DNA of 64,000 bases from Hibiscus mutabilis (Eukaryota > Streptophyta > Magnoliopsida > Malvales > Malvaceae). The stretch covers positions 76,892,479 to 76,956,478 of the forward strand of contig CM033712.1 in NCBI GenBank assembly GCA_019671005.1. The letters are read 5' to 3'. Made by a program: the position numbers and the translations under genes. This document shows, piece after piece, positions 21,344-34,460 of this stretch. The notes beneath the pieces were generated by a model. The model saw only the letters and a program-made list of their open reading frames with translations, was not told the DNA's origin and made no database searches. Positions within the stretch are counted from its first letter, which is position 1; every line of letters begins with the position of its first letter.

Positions 21344-21928
21344 CTATTCTTGTTGTTCCTTGTCAATCGGTTCTTCATACTCCTCAGGTTCCTCTAGATC
21401 GGCAATGTAGTTGCCGAGGTAACTAATTTCCTTGTTGAAGTTAAACTCTGTCGTGGCATGAAGAAGTTGGCATTCTTCTGGATCATCGGCATGTTTTAGT
21501 GTTTGGAACACATTTACTTTATCTTGCTGGTCATTCACCCTCATTGTGAGTTCTCCCTTTTCAACATTGATCAAGGTTCTCCCTGTTGCTAGGAAGGGTC
21601 TCCCAAGAATGATAGGTTCATGCTCATCTGCTTCACAATCCAAAACAATAAAGTCAGCGGGAAAAATAAATTTATCAACTTTTACCAGTATTTCTTCAAT
21701 TTTTCCCTCTTGATGCATATAGGATATGTCGGCTAGCTGTAGCGTAACTGTTGTAGGTCTTGCCTTCTCGATTCCTAGTTTCTGGAAAACTGATTTAGGC
21801 ATCAAGTTTATGCTTGCTCCAAGGTCACATAATGCTTTCCCGACATAGTGGTTTCTGATGGAACGGGGTATTGTGAAACTTTTGGGATCTTTCAACTTGG
21901 ATGGCATGTGATTGTGCAAAATGGCCAT
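21344..21928 (-). CDS. Retroviral-type aspartic protease of the composite element
   Basis: An open frame of ~194 residues. The active-site region is GKALCDLGASINLMPKSVFQ, with DLGAS in place of the usual DTGAS, a variant common in Athila-type elements. It is followed by a flap-like part and the IILGRPFLATGRTLINVEKG motif typical of these proteases. The frame upstream (22115-21825) overlaps and reads the end of gag, so protease was probably made as a gag-pro fusion. No reverse transcriptase follows. Confidence 0.75.
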   Translation of the reverse strand: MAILHNHMPSKLKDPKSFTIPRSIRNHYVGKALCDLGASINLMPKSVFQKLGIEKARPTTVTLQLADISYMHQEGKIEEILVKVDKFIFPADFIVLDCEADEHEPIILGRPFLATGRTLINVEKGELTMRVNDQQDKVNVFQTLKHADDPEECQLLHATTEFNFNKEISYLGNYIADLEEPEEYEEPIDKEQQE

Positions 21929-22232
21929 GCATCCCTCTGTTGCGGCAACTGTTTTTAAACTCTCCTAGCCTTGTTCTCTTGGACACAATGTCTTTCAGAA
22001 ACTTGGCATAGTTCAGCATTTGTTCAATTGCCTCAACCAACGGCAAGTTGATGTGGACTTGCTTTAGGATATCAAGAAACTTCTTGAATTGATATTCTTG
22101 CTTTTGTCGCTTCAACCTTTGTGGGAATGGTGATGGAAGTCAGATATCTTCGATCCTTTCATTGATCTGGAACCTGATTGACGGCATTGCCAGGGCAATT
22201 AGAGTTTGCCAAGGCATCGTCAACTAGGGTTA

Positions 22233-22304
22233 CCGTGGCATGCTTATCGTTGGTTGTCGCGGTATGCTTATCGTTGGTTGTCGTGGCATGCTTATCGTTG
22301 GTTG
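22233..22304 (-). repeat. 24-bp tandem repeat, three copies, in gag-pro linker
   Basis: The units share TGCTTATCGTTGGTTG and are spaced exactly 24 bases, so they stay in frame. On the minus strand one frame would give an eight-residue QPTISMPR repeat. Confidence 0.75.
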
Positions 22305-22599
22305 ATGCGACATCGTCAATTAGGGTTGCATGGTATTTCCTGGTTCAGCATCTGATGCTTTGCTGCTGAATTCATCTTGTTCTTTTTGTGGAGTTTTATT
22401 TGATGAGCGAGCTTGAGCCTCTTTAAGTTGTCGGCCACTTCTAGTGGTGATCGCCTTACATTGCCTATGGCCAGTTCCTCTTGCGACTTCTGTATCGCTG
22501 GGTAAACCTCATTGCGGTCTAGTATTCAGGTTTTGAGCAAATTGTCTGACTTGAGATTCCAATGATTAAAGTGTCGCCTCTTGGTTCTGCAACCTCATC

Positions 22600-23800
22600 T
22601 CAGTCCTGTTAATAAAAGCATCAGTTTTTTTTCATGAAATTACTATTCTCAGCCATATAAGATTCAGTTTTTAACATAAAAGCATTGAGATAATTTTCCA
22701 AAGAACTAGATGTTGTCGGTTGTTGTTGCAGCAACTGTTGCCATGACATATTCTGCTGGAATCCCGATGCTTGTGCATTCTGATTGTTCTGATTCAGAGT
22801 GTTATTGGGATTACTCCATGAAAAATTCAGGTGCTTCTTCCAAGCTGGATTGTACGTATTGGAAATTGCATTGTTGTTTCGATTGTAACTTCCCACATAA
22901 AAGTTGGATTCTGGATTCTGCATACATTCAGAAGAATCATGGTTACCACCACATAACTCATAAAAGGACTCTACTACCTTGACCTCATGTATGTTGTATT
23001 GTTTCTGCATGTTCTGGACCATCTTGGTTAGAGTGGCCAATTGAGCCGAAATTGCGTCTGATGATCCCAGTTCATGTATTGTGGCTTGGCGTCTAACTCC
23101 TCCGCTTCTAGCAGTTGGGAACTGATAATTATTCTTGGCGAGCATGTTCAGAATTTGCATTTCTTCTTCCAGCGACTTGTCTAGGAGTATGCCGTTTGTC
23201 GAGGCATCTAGCATCATCCTTGTTGGTGTATTCACAGCATTGTAAAACGTCATCACTTGTGTCCATACTGGGAATCCGTGTAAGGGACATTTGTGTAGAA
23301 TTTCTCTATATCACTCCCAAGCCTGGTACATGGATTCATCATCTGCCTGCCGAAAAGAAGTAATTTCGTTACGAATCTTATCAGTCAAATTTGTAGGATT
23401 AAACCGAGCAAGGAAATCTCGACAAAGATCGGTCTAAGATCCTACTGATCCGGCAGGAATACTATTTAACCATGTTTTCACCATATCCCTAAGTGAATAG
23501 GGGAATAGTCTTAATCGTAAAACATTTGGGGTGACTCCTTATATTTTGAATGAATTGCAAATCTCGAGGAAAGATTTAAGATGTTGTCGTGCATCTTCAG
23601 TTGCTGAGCCGCCAAATTGACCTATTGTGTTGATCATATTGAACATCACCAGTTTCAACTCAAAGTGGTCGGCTTCAATTTCAGGTGTGACAACTCATGG
23701 ATTAAGTCATTTAAAGATCTTCCTCTAGATAGTCTCGAATAGTTCTGCTTCGTGCAAAAATCACTCCACCTCCTGCTAGAACATCCTGATTCATATTGCC
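22600..23800 (-). pseudogene. Main gag region of the composite element, broken
   Basis: The minus-strand segment has an open part at 23256-22621. It includes NTPTRMMLDASTNGILLDKS, LATLTKMVQNMQKQYNIHEV and a zinc-knuckle remnant YELCGGNHDSSECM, in which the first cysteine is tyrosine. A Gln/Asn-rich stretch follows. Upstream, the part equivalent to the intact 19147-19560 frame contains stops (for example after GSVGS). Gag forms the retroelement particle; this copy cannot make it. Confidence 0.7.
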
Positions 23801-24003
23801 GTCTTGATTAGCCATTGCTACTCTTAACCTTCGTCTGAGTCTTTGCAAGATTCGTTCGATTTCTGGATCAAAGGGATATTCTGATGTAGTTGGTCTCGCC
23901 CTGGTCATATACCAACGCAAAACCAAAGTTTGTTAACCCTTCGAATCTTAAACAATAAAAATAAAAAGTACAAGAAAATAAAAACAAAGTTGCTATTGCC
24001 AAT

Positions 24004-24020
24004 CCCCGGCAACGGCACCA
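24004..24020 (-). other. Primer binding site (tRNA-Asp type)
   Basis: On the minus strand it reads TGGTGCCGTTGCCGGGG, one base off the complement of the plant tRNA-Asp 3' end (established tRNA sequence). It lies six bases inside the 5' LTR. Confidence 0.8.
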
Positions 24021-24026
24021 AAAACT

Positions 24027-25463
24027 TGTTGCGCGTAATAAGTGCTCCGCAATTGTGTAAGTGTATACGTTGCAAGTTATAGTGTAAAAGATTTCGTCTC
24101 CACAGGGATTGGTGCCACTTCAAGAACTCAATCTCTTGCACTGTAAAAAGTAAAAAACACAAGTGATTGTAGGAGTTCTAATTAACAACTAAACTAAGAA
24201 AGCGATAAAGTAAAAGAAGATGTAATCAGATGAGAGAGAATAGGCCAGGTTATCATGTGTTGAGAAGTGTTAGCCGATTGGATCGTCTTGGTAAAAGAGT
24301 ACAATGACAACTCAGTTTCCGTGGCAACTTGCGCAGTTGGTTGCCTTGGCAACTAGTAGAACCGTTGCCTGGGCAACTGGCTAGGCAATTGTTTGGGCGA
24401 CTGGGCAGCAACTTCAAGGTTCGGCAGAGCGTTCTTCAATGGTTTCTTCTTATCCCTAAGTCGAAACTCTAGTTAATTGTGCATGCCTTGACAATACATC
24501 CCTGCGTGAATCAAGGGTGAACAACAACCAATCTTGCACTCCTCTTAGCCGTTGAAATCATAAACTTATTCCTAAGCCGAATTAATCTTCATCATCGATA
24601 GATTGAATAAAGACCATACTCATTCGTTTCTTGAATCTAACTCTCCCGATATTAGATAAATAGATAGAATTACGAGATCCTCTCCCAATTCACTTGCAAA
24701 CAAGAATAAAAACCAAGAATGAGTAAACCTTGAATTGAAAGTGCAAACTCTATTACCTAAACAAAATCCAATCGTTTCTCACAACCACAAAACACAATAA
24801 CCTTAGCCAAATAGATTTAGTTCATGGCTAGGTTCCAAAGAAACACAGAACAAAGTTTTCCTAACATAAACCTAATCGAACAAGAATGAAAAAGATAAAG
24901 ATGTTTGAAGCCTCTTGTCGAATTCTCTCCCCTCTTGCACGATTCCTCTCCTCCAAAACTTCTTGAAATAGGTGGCTAGGGGTTCTTTATATAAGAGATG
25001 GTTAGGTCAAAGTCTTTCTTGAGGAGGAAATTAAGTTTGAATACTTTAAAATAATATAATTATTTATTATATTTAAATTCCTTCTAGATCTTCTCCTATC
25101 TTCTTGGGATTTAATCTCTCTTTGACCTTTTCATGTTGGGCATATCCAGTCATCAATTTCGGCTACCACATCATCTTATTCATTCTTGTCGATAATTGCC
25201 TTGGCAACTAGCTCGGCATATCCTCCATGTACTGCCCTGGCAACTGGTTTCAACCTTGCTTTGGCAACTGATTCTGTACACACAAAAACAACTACCGGCA
25301 ACACCATTTTTCTACAAAATAAAGCAAAATATGAAATCAAGCTTGACCACCAAGGAAACAATGCAAACATGCATGAATGGCTAATAATGCAACTAATATG
25401 AGCCTCAGTCTAGAATAATATGAGTAAAAAAGTGAATAAAATAGTACTTTTAGACACTTAACA
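24027..25463 (-). repeat. Right (5') LTR, full length ~1437 bp
   Basis: TG...CA ends, with TGTTGCGCGTAATAAG at the left and TTTTAGACACTTAACA at the right. Unlike the middle LTR it carries no gag insert, so it represents the original LTR form. It contains several degenerate CTGGGCAACT-type motifs near 24300-24410. Confidence 0.85.
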
Positions 25464-25468
25464 CCCAT
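25464..25468. repeat. Target-site duplication, right copy (CCCAT)
   Basis: Exact match to the five bases at 17098-17102. Confidence 0.8.
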
Positions 25469-27603
<2,135 letters not shown>

Positions 27604-27724
27604 GAGGCTATGCTGGTCTGAATAAAGATAGAGGCCCATGATTTTTTTTCACAGTACTGCAGTAAACCCTCATTCAGGAGGAACACCAAAATAAGTACTG
27701 CCATTGTTATTGGCTGTGCCTTTA

Positions 27725-28309
27725 TGTCACGGGCCGTCAGCCGAGGCCCGAGTCATTGGCACCACGGGGTGCACACCAGGGTTCCCAAGAGATTCAGATA
27801 GAGATCTTGGGCCCAAAGAGACCACCAGACCTAGCCCGATCCGTGGAGGATTCAGGAGGGTAATTCGGTCAAAGCATCATCTATTTATTTGAAATATAAT
27901 ATGTAGATAATGTTTGTGATAATTAGAGATTTGAAATTGAGATTTGATTAGATAAGATCAATCTCGACCGTCGATGTAAATTTGTATAGACCGTCGGATT
28001 AGGGAGAACTCAACTATAAATAGAGGTCTTCCCCTCCTCATTTGATGTATCCAAGTTTCCAAGGAATAAAGGCATTTACTCTAAATTCTTTGAGTGTTCT
28101 TGTGTTCTTTTCTTTGTTCTTGAGCGTTCTTTCGAATTTCTTCTTCGCTCATCTCTTTTGATCCGATTCCGCGTAGAACGCTTTGCGTTTGTCGGTGCTT
28201 GGGAAGTTTGATCTTCCGAGAGGGTTGAAAAGGCTTACTTAGGCGTTTGTCTTGAGTCACATCGCCTAAGGCCGCACGGTGGGCTGGTTGGAACTCTAGC
28301 CACGTGACA
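27725..28309 (+). repeat. 5' LTR of the second element
   Basis: TGTCACGGGCCGTC at the start and CACGTGACA at the end. A TATA-like CTATAAATAGAGG lies near 28014. A 12-base segment near 27765 is absent from the 3' LTR. Confidence 0.85.
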
Positions 28310-28311
28310 GT

Positions 28312-28324
28312 TGGTATTAGAGCC
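28312..28324 (+). other. Primer binding site (initiator tRNA-Met type)
   Basis: TGGTATTAGAGCC, two bases after the LTR end. It is one base off the common TGGTATCAGAGC primer site of plant LTR elements. Confidence 0.8.
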
Positions 28325-28465
28325 TTGTTCGAGCGACGTGAGCTAGTTCGAGGCACGAATCATCGAGTTGAGATGGCACCAAAGAAGGGAGAGAATGCTA
28401 CTGCGAGCCAGAAGGGTGTGGAGACCTAGGCGGACAAAGGAAGTCGAGCAAACTCGAGGTACAAG

Positions 28466-29491
28466 TTGTCGGCACTCGAGGAGAGGGTCACCAGGCTTGA
28501 GGGATCTATGAAGGATTCGGTGGAGCGACTCGACGTGGTGGATACACAGATCGAGGAGCTGGATGACCAGGGTGATCAGTCAGAAGGAAAGGGAGATGCT
28601 CTCGAAGCCATGCTGAAGGCATTGAGGGTGGAAATGGTGGATCTGAAGGCGGAAGTGATGGTTTATCAGGCTGCCATGCGGAACGGTGTGTTAACCACGA
28701 CGACACCTAGACCAATGAAATACATTCCGAAGCCAAGAGAGTTCAAGGGGAACCGGTCGGCGAAAGATGTTGAGAACTTCATTTGGTGCATGGAGCGGTA
28801 CTTCCGGGCAATGAGCATCACAGACGATGCCGAGAAGGTAAATACTGTTGTTGTTTACTTGACTGACGTTGCTTTGTTATGGTGGCGACGTAGGTGCCTT
28901 GATGAGAATAGTGGGGGCACGGGCGTTGGAACATGGGAGGAGTTCCAAGTGGAGTTTAAGCAGCAGTTTTGCCCGAGTAACACGGAGAAAGAAGCCATGA
29001 CCAAGTTTAGGAGGCTTCGACATGATGGATCCATTGCGGATTACATCCAGGAGTTTAGTGAGCTACAACTCCTTATCCCCGGCTTGTGTGAGAAGGATGC
29101 GCTTTTCACATTTATGGATGGATTGAAGCCATGGGCTAGGACCGAGTTAGAGCGGAGGGATGTGCAGGAACTTTCCAAAGCCCTAGCCATTGCGGAGTCC
29201 TTGACCGATTATAGTGCTTACAAGCCCATGGAGTCCAAGTTTTCCAAGCCCCATGGCAAGGGTATTGGTGGGAGAGACGAGGACGTGTCCGGAGATAGCA
29301 GCGATGATGGCAAGGAGAGGCCATCGACCAAGCCAGACCGGTATGCGAAACCAGATGATCGGAAGGATCGAGGATCCATAAGGTGCTACTATTGTGATGA
29401 TCCACACGTAGTGAAAGACTGTCCCAAGAAGAGGAGCCGCCTAGATGCCATTGTCCGGGAGGACGGCGAGTCGATGGGAGAACTTCGGTAG
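28466..29491 (+). CDS. Gag protein of the second element
   Basis: An intact frame of ~341 residues. The N-terminus has a predicted coiled coil (ALEERVTRLEGSMKDSVERL). The central gag domain includes DVENFIWCMERYFRAM, then LLWWRRRC, FKQQFCPSN and LRHDGSIADYIQEFSELQLL. The C-terminus is charged and carries a zinc knuckle CYYCDDPHVVKDC. The first in-frame codon at 28466 is not ATG; the true start may be further upstream in frame. It packages element RNA. The intact frame fits the young age of the insertion. Confidence 0.8.
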   Translation: MSALEERVTRLEGSMKDSVERLDVVDTQIEELDDQGDQSEGKGDALEAMLKALRVEMVDLKAEVMVYQAAMRNGVLTTTTPRPMKYIPKPREFKGNRSAKDVENFIWCMERYFRAMSITDDAEKVNTVVVYLTDVALLWWRRRCLDENSGGTGVGTWEEFQVEFKQQFCPSNTEKEAMTKFRRLRHDGSIADYIQEFSELQLLIPGLCEKDALFTFMDGLKPWARTELERRDVQELSKALAIAESLTDYSAYKPMESKFSKPHGKGIGGRDEDVSGDSSDDGKERPSTKPDRYAKPDDRKDRGSIRCYYCDDPHVVKDCPKKRSRLDAIVREDGESMGELR

Positions 29492-29639
29492 AGTTGGTGC
29501 AATCGCTAGCATCAAAGGAGGGAAGCCGAGGGGGAAAAGTACATCGAAAGTGTTATCGATGTAGGGGGCGCATTTAGCGCGAGAATGCCCGATCGAGTCA
29601 AAAGAAGTCCAAGGAGGATGAGCTCGAGAGTGATGAGGC

Positions 29640-30908
29640 TGCGAAGCTTGGCTCGATGATATTAGATTACATCAAGGCGAGAAAGGGCGAGAAGCGAGAA
29701 TGGGTTGATGTTTGTCGACATCAACGTGGCGGACGATCGAGGAGTGCTTTGGTGGACACCGGGCAAGCGATCTGTTCATGTCGGGGAAGGCTACCGAGAA
29801 GCTTGGTCTTAAAGTTGTGGATTCAACCGGTAAGATCAAGGCGGTAAATTCAAGGGAAGTTCCAGTTGTGGGGACAGTGTGGAAGATTGAGTTGCAGATT
29901 GGGGATTGGAAGGCCAATGAGAATTTCGAGGTAATCGAACTAGATGACTTTGATTTTATTTTGGGACTAAACTTCCTTGACCGTATTGAAGCTCTCATCA
30001 TTCCGTATGACAACGTCGTGTGCATCTTGGATCTGAGACAACGGTGCGTTGTGCCTGTGTGCCGAGACAACGGGCGAGGAACCAAGAAGCTGACAGCCAT
30101 TCAGCTTGTCGAAGATGCTCCAAGCCAAGGAGGCATCGAGTTGGAGGCGACAGTTGGGGACACTACCTTGGATGGGCGAGAGTTGCCCGTGGCAGTTAGC
30201 ATGAAGGCCGTCGATGAGCCATCCATGAGTGAGGTGGCCGAGGCATCGAACTTCAATGGGAGAGAAGTGTCGATGGGATTTGCATTGCCGGGGAGCAATG
30301 GGGCATCAAACTTCAGGGAAGAAGGATTGATGTGTAGAGTAAATGCCGGGAAAATGAGTGAGGTACGTCTTGAGCACGGTGATAGTGTTTTACAGTTTGA
30401 TTTGTCGGATTTGTTGGGTGTAGGGCGCAGAAAACCTAACCCATCAGATGGAGTTGCCAAGACTTGGTGCGGGCCGAAGCAACCGTTCAGAGTTCCGAAG
30501 GTTCGTTCGGTGTTCAACGTGAAGGCATCCAAGTTTGTGCACAAAGATCGGGAGAGTCCAGATCGGGGCAAGTCAGAACTGGTAGGAAAGAGTTCCTACG
30601 ATCAAGATGTACCTGGGACGGGAAATTTTGCATGGCGGTGCGAGCCAAGGCGAGCGGTCCTTATGGGGGGACATCCGAATCAGAGTTCGGTGCTCTTTAT
30701 GGGGAGAGCGGTCCTTATGGGGGACAATCAAGCCAGATTCCGAGTTGGGAGCAAGCCAAGGCACGCTGAAGGAAGCTCCAGGATCAATCTCAACTTTGTT
30801 CGAGAGGCACGACGAGGGCGTCGCCAAGTTTGGTGGGGGAGATTGTCACGGGCCGTCAGCCGAGGTCCGAGTCATTGGCACCACAGGGTTCCCAAGAGGT
30901 TCAGATAG
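29640..30908 (+). CDS. Aspartic protease and uncharacterised C-terminal region of the second element, frameshifted
   Basis: The protease active site is split by a one-base loss near 29760. One frame reads SALVDTG and the other continues ASDLFMSGKATEKLGLKVVD, so together they make the DTGAS motif. The later part contains FILGLNFLDRIEALIIPYDN, typical of these proteases. From ~30100 to 30843 the frame stays open but shows no reverse transcriptase motif, and its function is unknown. The frame runs into the 3' LTR before stopping. Confidence 0.65.
30830..30843 (+). other. Polypurine tract of the second element
   Basis: A purine-rich run (TTGGTGGGGGAGAT) directly before the 3' LTR. Confidence 0.6.
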
Positions 30909-31396
30909 AGATCTTGGGCCCAAAGAGACCACCAGACCTAGCCCGATCCGTGGAGGATTCAGGAGGGTAATTCGGTCAAAGCATCATCTATTTATTTGAA
31001 ATATAATATGTAGATAATGTTTGTGATAATTAGAGATTTGAAATTGAGATTTGATTAGATAAGATCAATCTCGACCGTCGATGTAAATTTGTATAGACCG
31101 TCGGATTAGGGGGAACTCAACTATAAATAGAGGCCTTCCCCTCCTCATTTGATGTATCCAAGTTTCCAAGGAATAAAGGCATTTACTCTAAATCCTCTGA
31201 GTGTTCTTGTGTTCTTTTCTTTGTTCTTGAGCGTTCTTTCGAAGTTCTTCTTCGCTCATCTCTTTTGATCCGATTCCGCGTAGAACGCTTTGCGTTTGTC
31301 GGTGCTTGGGAAGTTTGATCTTCCGAGAGGGTTGAAAAGACTTACTTAGGCGTTTGTCTTGAGTCACATCGCCTAAAGCCAAGCTGGTTGGAACTC
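30844..31396 (+). repeat. 3' LTR of the second element, end truncated
   Basis: Aligns with the 5' LTR up to GGTTGGAACTC, then diverges before the expected CACGTGACA terminus. Therefore no target duplication can be read. Confidence 0.8.
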
Positions 31397-31576
31397 ATTT
31401 ATGAGCACCAGTTTTGTCCCGATAAGAGGTTTCATTACTTAACATAATAAATGTATGGACTATGATAAGATTATAATTAAGTTTTGCCATTCTCATTTGC
31501 AGCCAAATAATCACTTTTTATTAAACCCAGGTTCAAATTAAAATGAACTGACAAAACAATGACAGATAAGATTAGA

Positions 31577-31845
31577 CAGAGGCTGCACGAACGCAAGCCC
31601 CCACAGCCACAGATTATGACGTAAACTCTCCCACTTTAGGGAGACCTTAAGCGAGCACCCCTCCCATGTGCAATAGAGGTCACTAGCCTGGGCCATGGGC
31701 CTTGTTGATCACCCATTGACCCCGTTCAGGTAAGTAAGTTGCAATGGAGCTAGGTGCCTGTTATTTATTTGGTTCAGCTCCTGGTCCTTCCTTTTTCTTA
31801 CTCGATATGGGATTAGTGTTTGATCATGGTTCTCCACTTCCTTGG
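31577..31845 (+). repeat. Repeat R, copy 1
   Basis: A ~265-bp unit with landmarks GCGAACGCAGGCCCCCAC, ATTATGACGTAGGCTCTCCC, GCACCCCTCCCAAGTGCAAT, GACCCCGTCCAGGTAAG, TATTTATTTGGTTCAGCTCC and CGATATGGGATT. There is no open frame, no tRNA-like promoter and no terminal inverted repeat. The TATTTAT and TGTGGGAT motifs recall plant LTRs, so an LTR-derived origin is possible. Unclassified. Confidence 0.75.
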
Positions 31846-32466
31846 TGACTTGAGAGGCTGTAAATGAAGAGATGAAGTTGCAAGCTTATAAAGAATATAC
31901 GAAACTCATGAACAGATTAGAATCTATTCCCTAGTTTCTTTATCTCACAGATTAAAAGTGGTTGCAAATCAGACATAAACAGAGTGCGATATCAGAGTCT
32001 GCAAAAACTTTCCTTACTGCAGTTGGGGATTTCATGCAAGTTTAGTGTCCCCCATAGCTACCAAGACAGATCGATTTCATTCCAGTTCATCCATATTGTT
32101 TCCAGTATTCTCTTGCTTTTGCACTGAGGCAGTTTAATATTCACATCAACAACAAAGCAATGCGTGGCTTGACACCAGGATAGTTAGAAAACTTTTAGAC
32201 TTTAGGCTTCTTTGTTGGCTTTAAACATGCGTCCAAATTCGTATCGAAAAAGAACAGAAAAAATATTCATCAAAATTGTTTGCTTTTGCAGTGAGTCAGG
32301 TCAATGACCATGGCAACAACCAAGCTAAAAATCCCAGGAATTATACCCTTGAGAGTTTCAAGAAGGTTTTTTCTTGTTTCTTAGCTCAGATAACATTAAC
32401 CCTTTTCAACATTTTTGCTTCGAAAATCATTTGTTGGAAAACACTACCTTCATTTGGAACATAAAG

Positions 32467-33440
32467 AAATGAAAGAGAAGAACTTCATTGCCAAAGAATT
32501 CACTTTTTTTTGGAGGATCACTTGGCAGAGACGCGGTTACCAGCAGAGGAGTAGTCTTTGCCACAGAGGCACTTCTTTATGAACATGAAAAAGCCATCTC
32601 CGGACAAAAATTTGTTATAGAGGTGCACATTCAATGCCAGAAAAATTTAATTCCGACACAGATACACTTAAAAAGTATCAAAAATTCCATTTCAGGGTTT
32701 TGGAAATGTTGGTTCCTGGGCTGCTAGAGTCATCCATGAGAAGGGTGGGAAGATTGTTGCCGTAAGTGATGTCACTGGAGCCATAAAGAACAGAGAAGGA
32801 ATTGATATTGCCTGCCTACTCAACCATGTCAAAGAAAACAAGGGTGTCAAAGGATTCGATGGCGGGGATTCTTTGGATCCAGATTCGATTCTTGTTGAAG
32901 ACTGCAACGTACTAATCCCTGCAGCACTTGGAGTCGTCCTTTATTTTATAGCTCCCTTCCTGCAAATTAGTTTGATATTTGAAACTAAATGTTGTCCTAT
33001 TGATCTTAATGAAGGGAAAATGCAAATGAGATTAAAGCCAGGTTCATTATCGAAACTGCTAATCATCCTACTGATACTGAAGCTGATGAGGTTAGTGCTA
33101 ATTTTCTGATTTTGCAACTTCAAGTAGCTAAAATGATGTGCAAACAGTTTCATTTCTTTCTCTTATTCAACTACAGATGTTATCGCCTTCCCGGCATATG
33201 TGCAAACTCCGAAGGAGTGACTGTTAGTTACTCCGAGTGGGTGCAGGTACTGTATTCGAACCTCGTGTGCTCATGTCACCAACCAATCCTCATTTCCATT
33301 ACCATTCTTCACGCTAGAAAAAAAAATTTGTTGAAAGATTCTTCACACTAGAAAAACATAAATAATCATAGGTCATTTTTTTTGTTGCAGAACATTCAAG
33401 GCTTCTTGTGGGATAAGGAGAAGGTGAACAATGAGCTAAA
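32467..33440 (+). pseudogene. GDH: Glutamate dehydrogenase relic 2: middle exons, headed by a cysteine synthase-like piece
   Basis: 32509-32622 reads FGGSLGRDAVTSRGVVFATE. 32696-~32940 reads GFGNVGSWAARVIHEKGGKI through VEDCNVLIPAALG, the NAD-binding Rossmann part. 33016-33090 reads ENANEIKARFIIETANHPTD. 33177-33246 carries ANSEGVTVSYSEWVQ with a small deletion that shifts its frame. 33391-~33440 reads NIQGFLWDKEKVNNEL and then runs into repeat flank. The first 40 bases (KEMKEKNFIAKE) match the cysteine synthase exon seen nearby, not glutamate dehydrogenase. This relic supplies most of what relic 1 lacks, but has no start and no C-terminus. Confidence 0.75.
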
Positions 33441-33611
33441 TACTATGATAAGTTTCAAATTAAGTTTGGCCCTTCTCATTTGCTGCCATATTATCACCTT
33501 TTCTTAACCGCATATTGAAATTAACATATTGTTCGATTGAACCCAAATTAACTACAAAACATAAATTTTAACATTAGAATAAATAATTAAGAAGACATTT
33601 AAAATAAGATC

Positions 33612-33865
33612 GGAAGAGGCCGCACAAACGCAGGCCCCTACTGCAACAAATTATGACGTAGGCTCTCCCACTTTGGGGAAACCTTAGGCGGGCACCCCTC
33701 CCAAGTGCAATGGAGGTCACTAGCCAAGGCCATGGGCCTTGTTGTTCACCCATTGACCCCATCCAGGTAAGTACGTTGTAATAGAGCTAGGTACCTCTTA
33801 TTTATTTAGTTTAGCTCCTTGTCCCTCATTTTTCTTGCTCGATATGGGATTAGTATTTCATCATG
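33612..33865 (+). repeat. Repeat R, copy 2
   Basis: Full set of R landmarks, directly after the glutamate dehydrogenase relic. The junction CTATGATAAG...AAGTTT is shared with the flank of copy 1 near 31456. Confidence 0.75.
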
Positions 33866-34460
33866 ACTTGAGAAGTTGTAAATGAAGAGATGAAGGGAAA
33901 TCCTGAACAGATTAGAATCTGTTTCCTTGTTTCTTGCAAATCAGACATAAACAGAGTAGAATCTAGAAAATCTTTACTTACTGCAGTTGGGGATTTTTGT
34001 AACAAAGTGTGCCTTTTCCTTTAGCATCCATGCTGAAAGGTCAATGTCTCCCATGGCTACCAAGACAGATCAATTTCATTCCGGTTCATCCACATCTATA
34101 TTTTCAATACTTGCTTTTGCAATGAGGCAGCTCAATGTCCATGAAAACAACTAAGCATAGTTTGGCTTGAACTTGAATAGTTAGAGAATGTCAAGAGTTT
34201 GGGCAAATTGTGTCAATCCTTTCTTGCTTTTAGCCAACTAGTTGACCAAGACTGCATTTCACAAAGAACAGATACTGATATAAACCACATTCACCAACCT
34301 AAAGTTCCCAGGAATTATATCTTTGAGAGTTTCAAGAAGCTTTTTCGTGTTTCTCAGCTCGGATAACATTAACCCTTTTCAAAATTTTGCTTCGGAAATC
34401 ATGTGTTGCAAAAACACTGCCTTCATTTGGAACATTTTATAAGCTTAACTTTTGTGTAGT

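Larger units (their letters stand above)
17103..25463 (-). mobile_element. Composite non-autonomous Ty3/gypsy-like (Athila/Tat-like) LTR element, gag-pro only
   Basis: The element runs right to left. 5' LTR 25463-24027, primer site 24020-24004, gag region ~23800-22600, protease 21928-21344, purine tract ~20056-20044, 3' LTR 20043-18542. Beyond it lie a second primer site (18535-18519), a second gag (~18400-17633) and a partial LTR to 17103. The outer ends are TG...CA and are flanked by CCCAT on both sides, so the whole is one insertion. No reverse transcriptase, RNase H or integrase frame is seen in 20.0-21.3 kb, so the element must depend on proteins from another element. The gag frames carry stops and shifts. 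Confidence 0.85.
27725..31396 (+). mobile_element. Second non-autonomous gag-pro LTR element, tRNA-Met primer type
   Basis: 5' LTR 27725-28309, primer site 28312-28324, gag 28466-29491, protease region to ~30100 with a further open region to 30843, purine tract just before the 3' LTR, 3' LTR 30844-31396 (truncated). No reverse transcriptase or integrase is seen. The two LTRs differ by only about ten substitutions plus two indels over ~540 aligned bases by eye. This insertion is therefore fairly young compared with the decayed DNA around it. It separates the two glutamate dehydrogenase relics. Confidence 0.85.

Noticed and set aside
29136..29407. Minus-strand open frames within the gag gene
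   Set aside because: They lie antisense to an intact, motif-bearing gag and show no features of their own.
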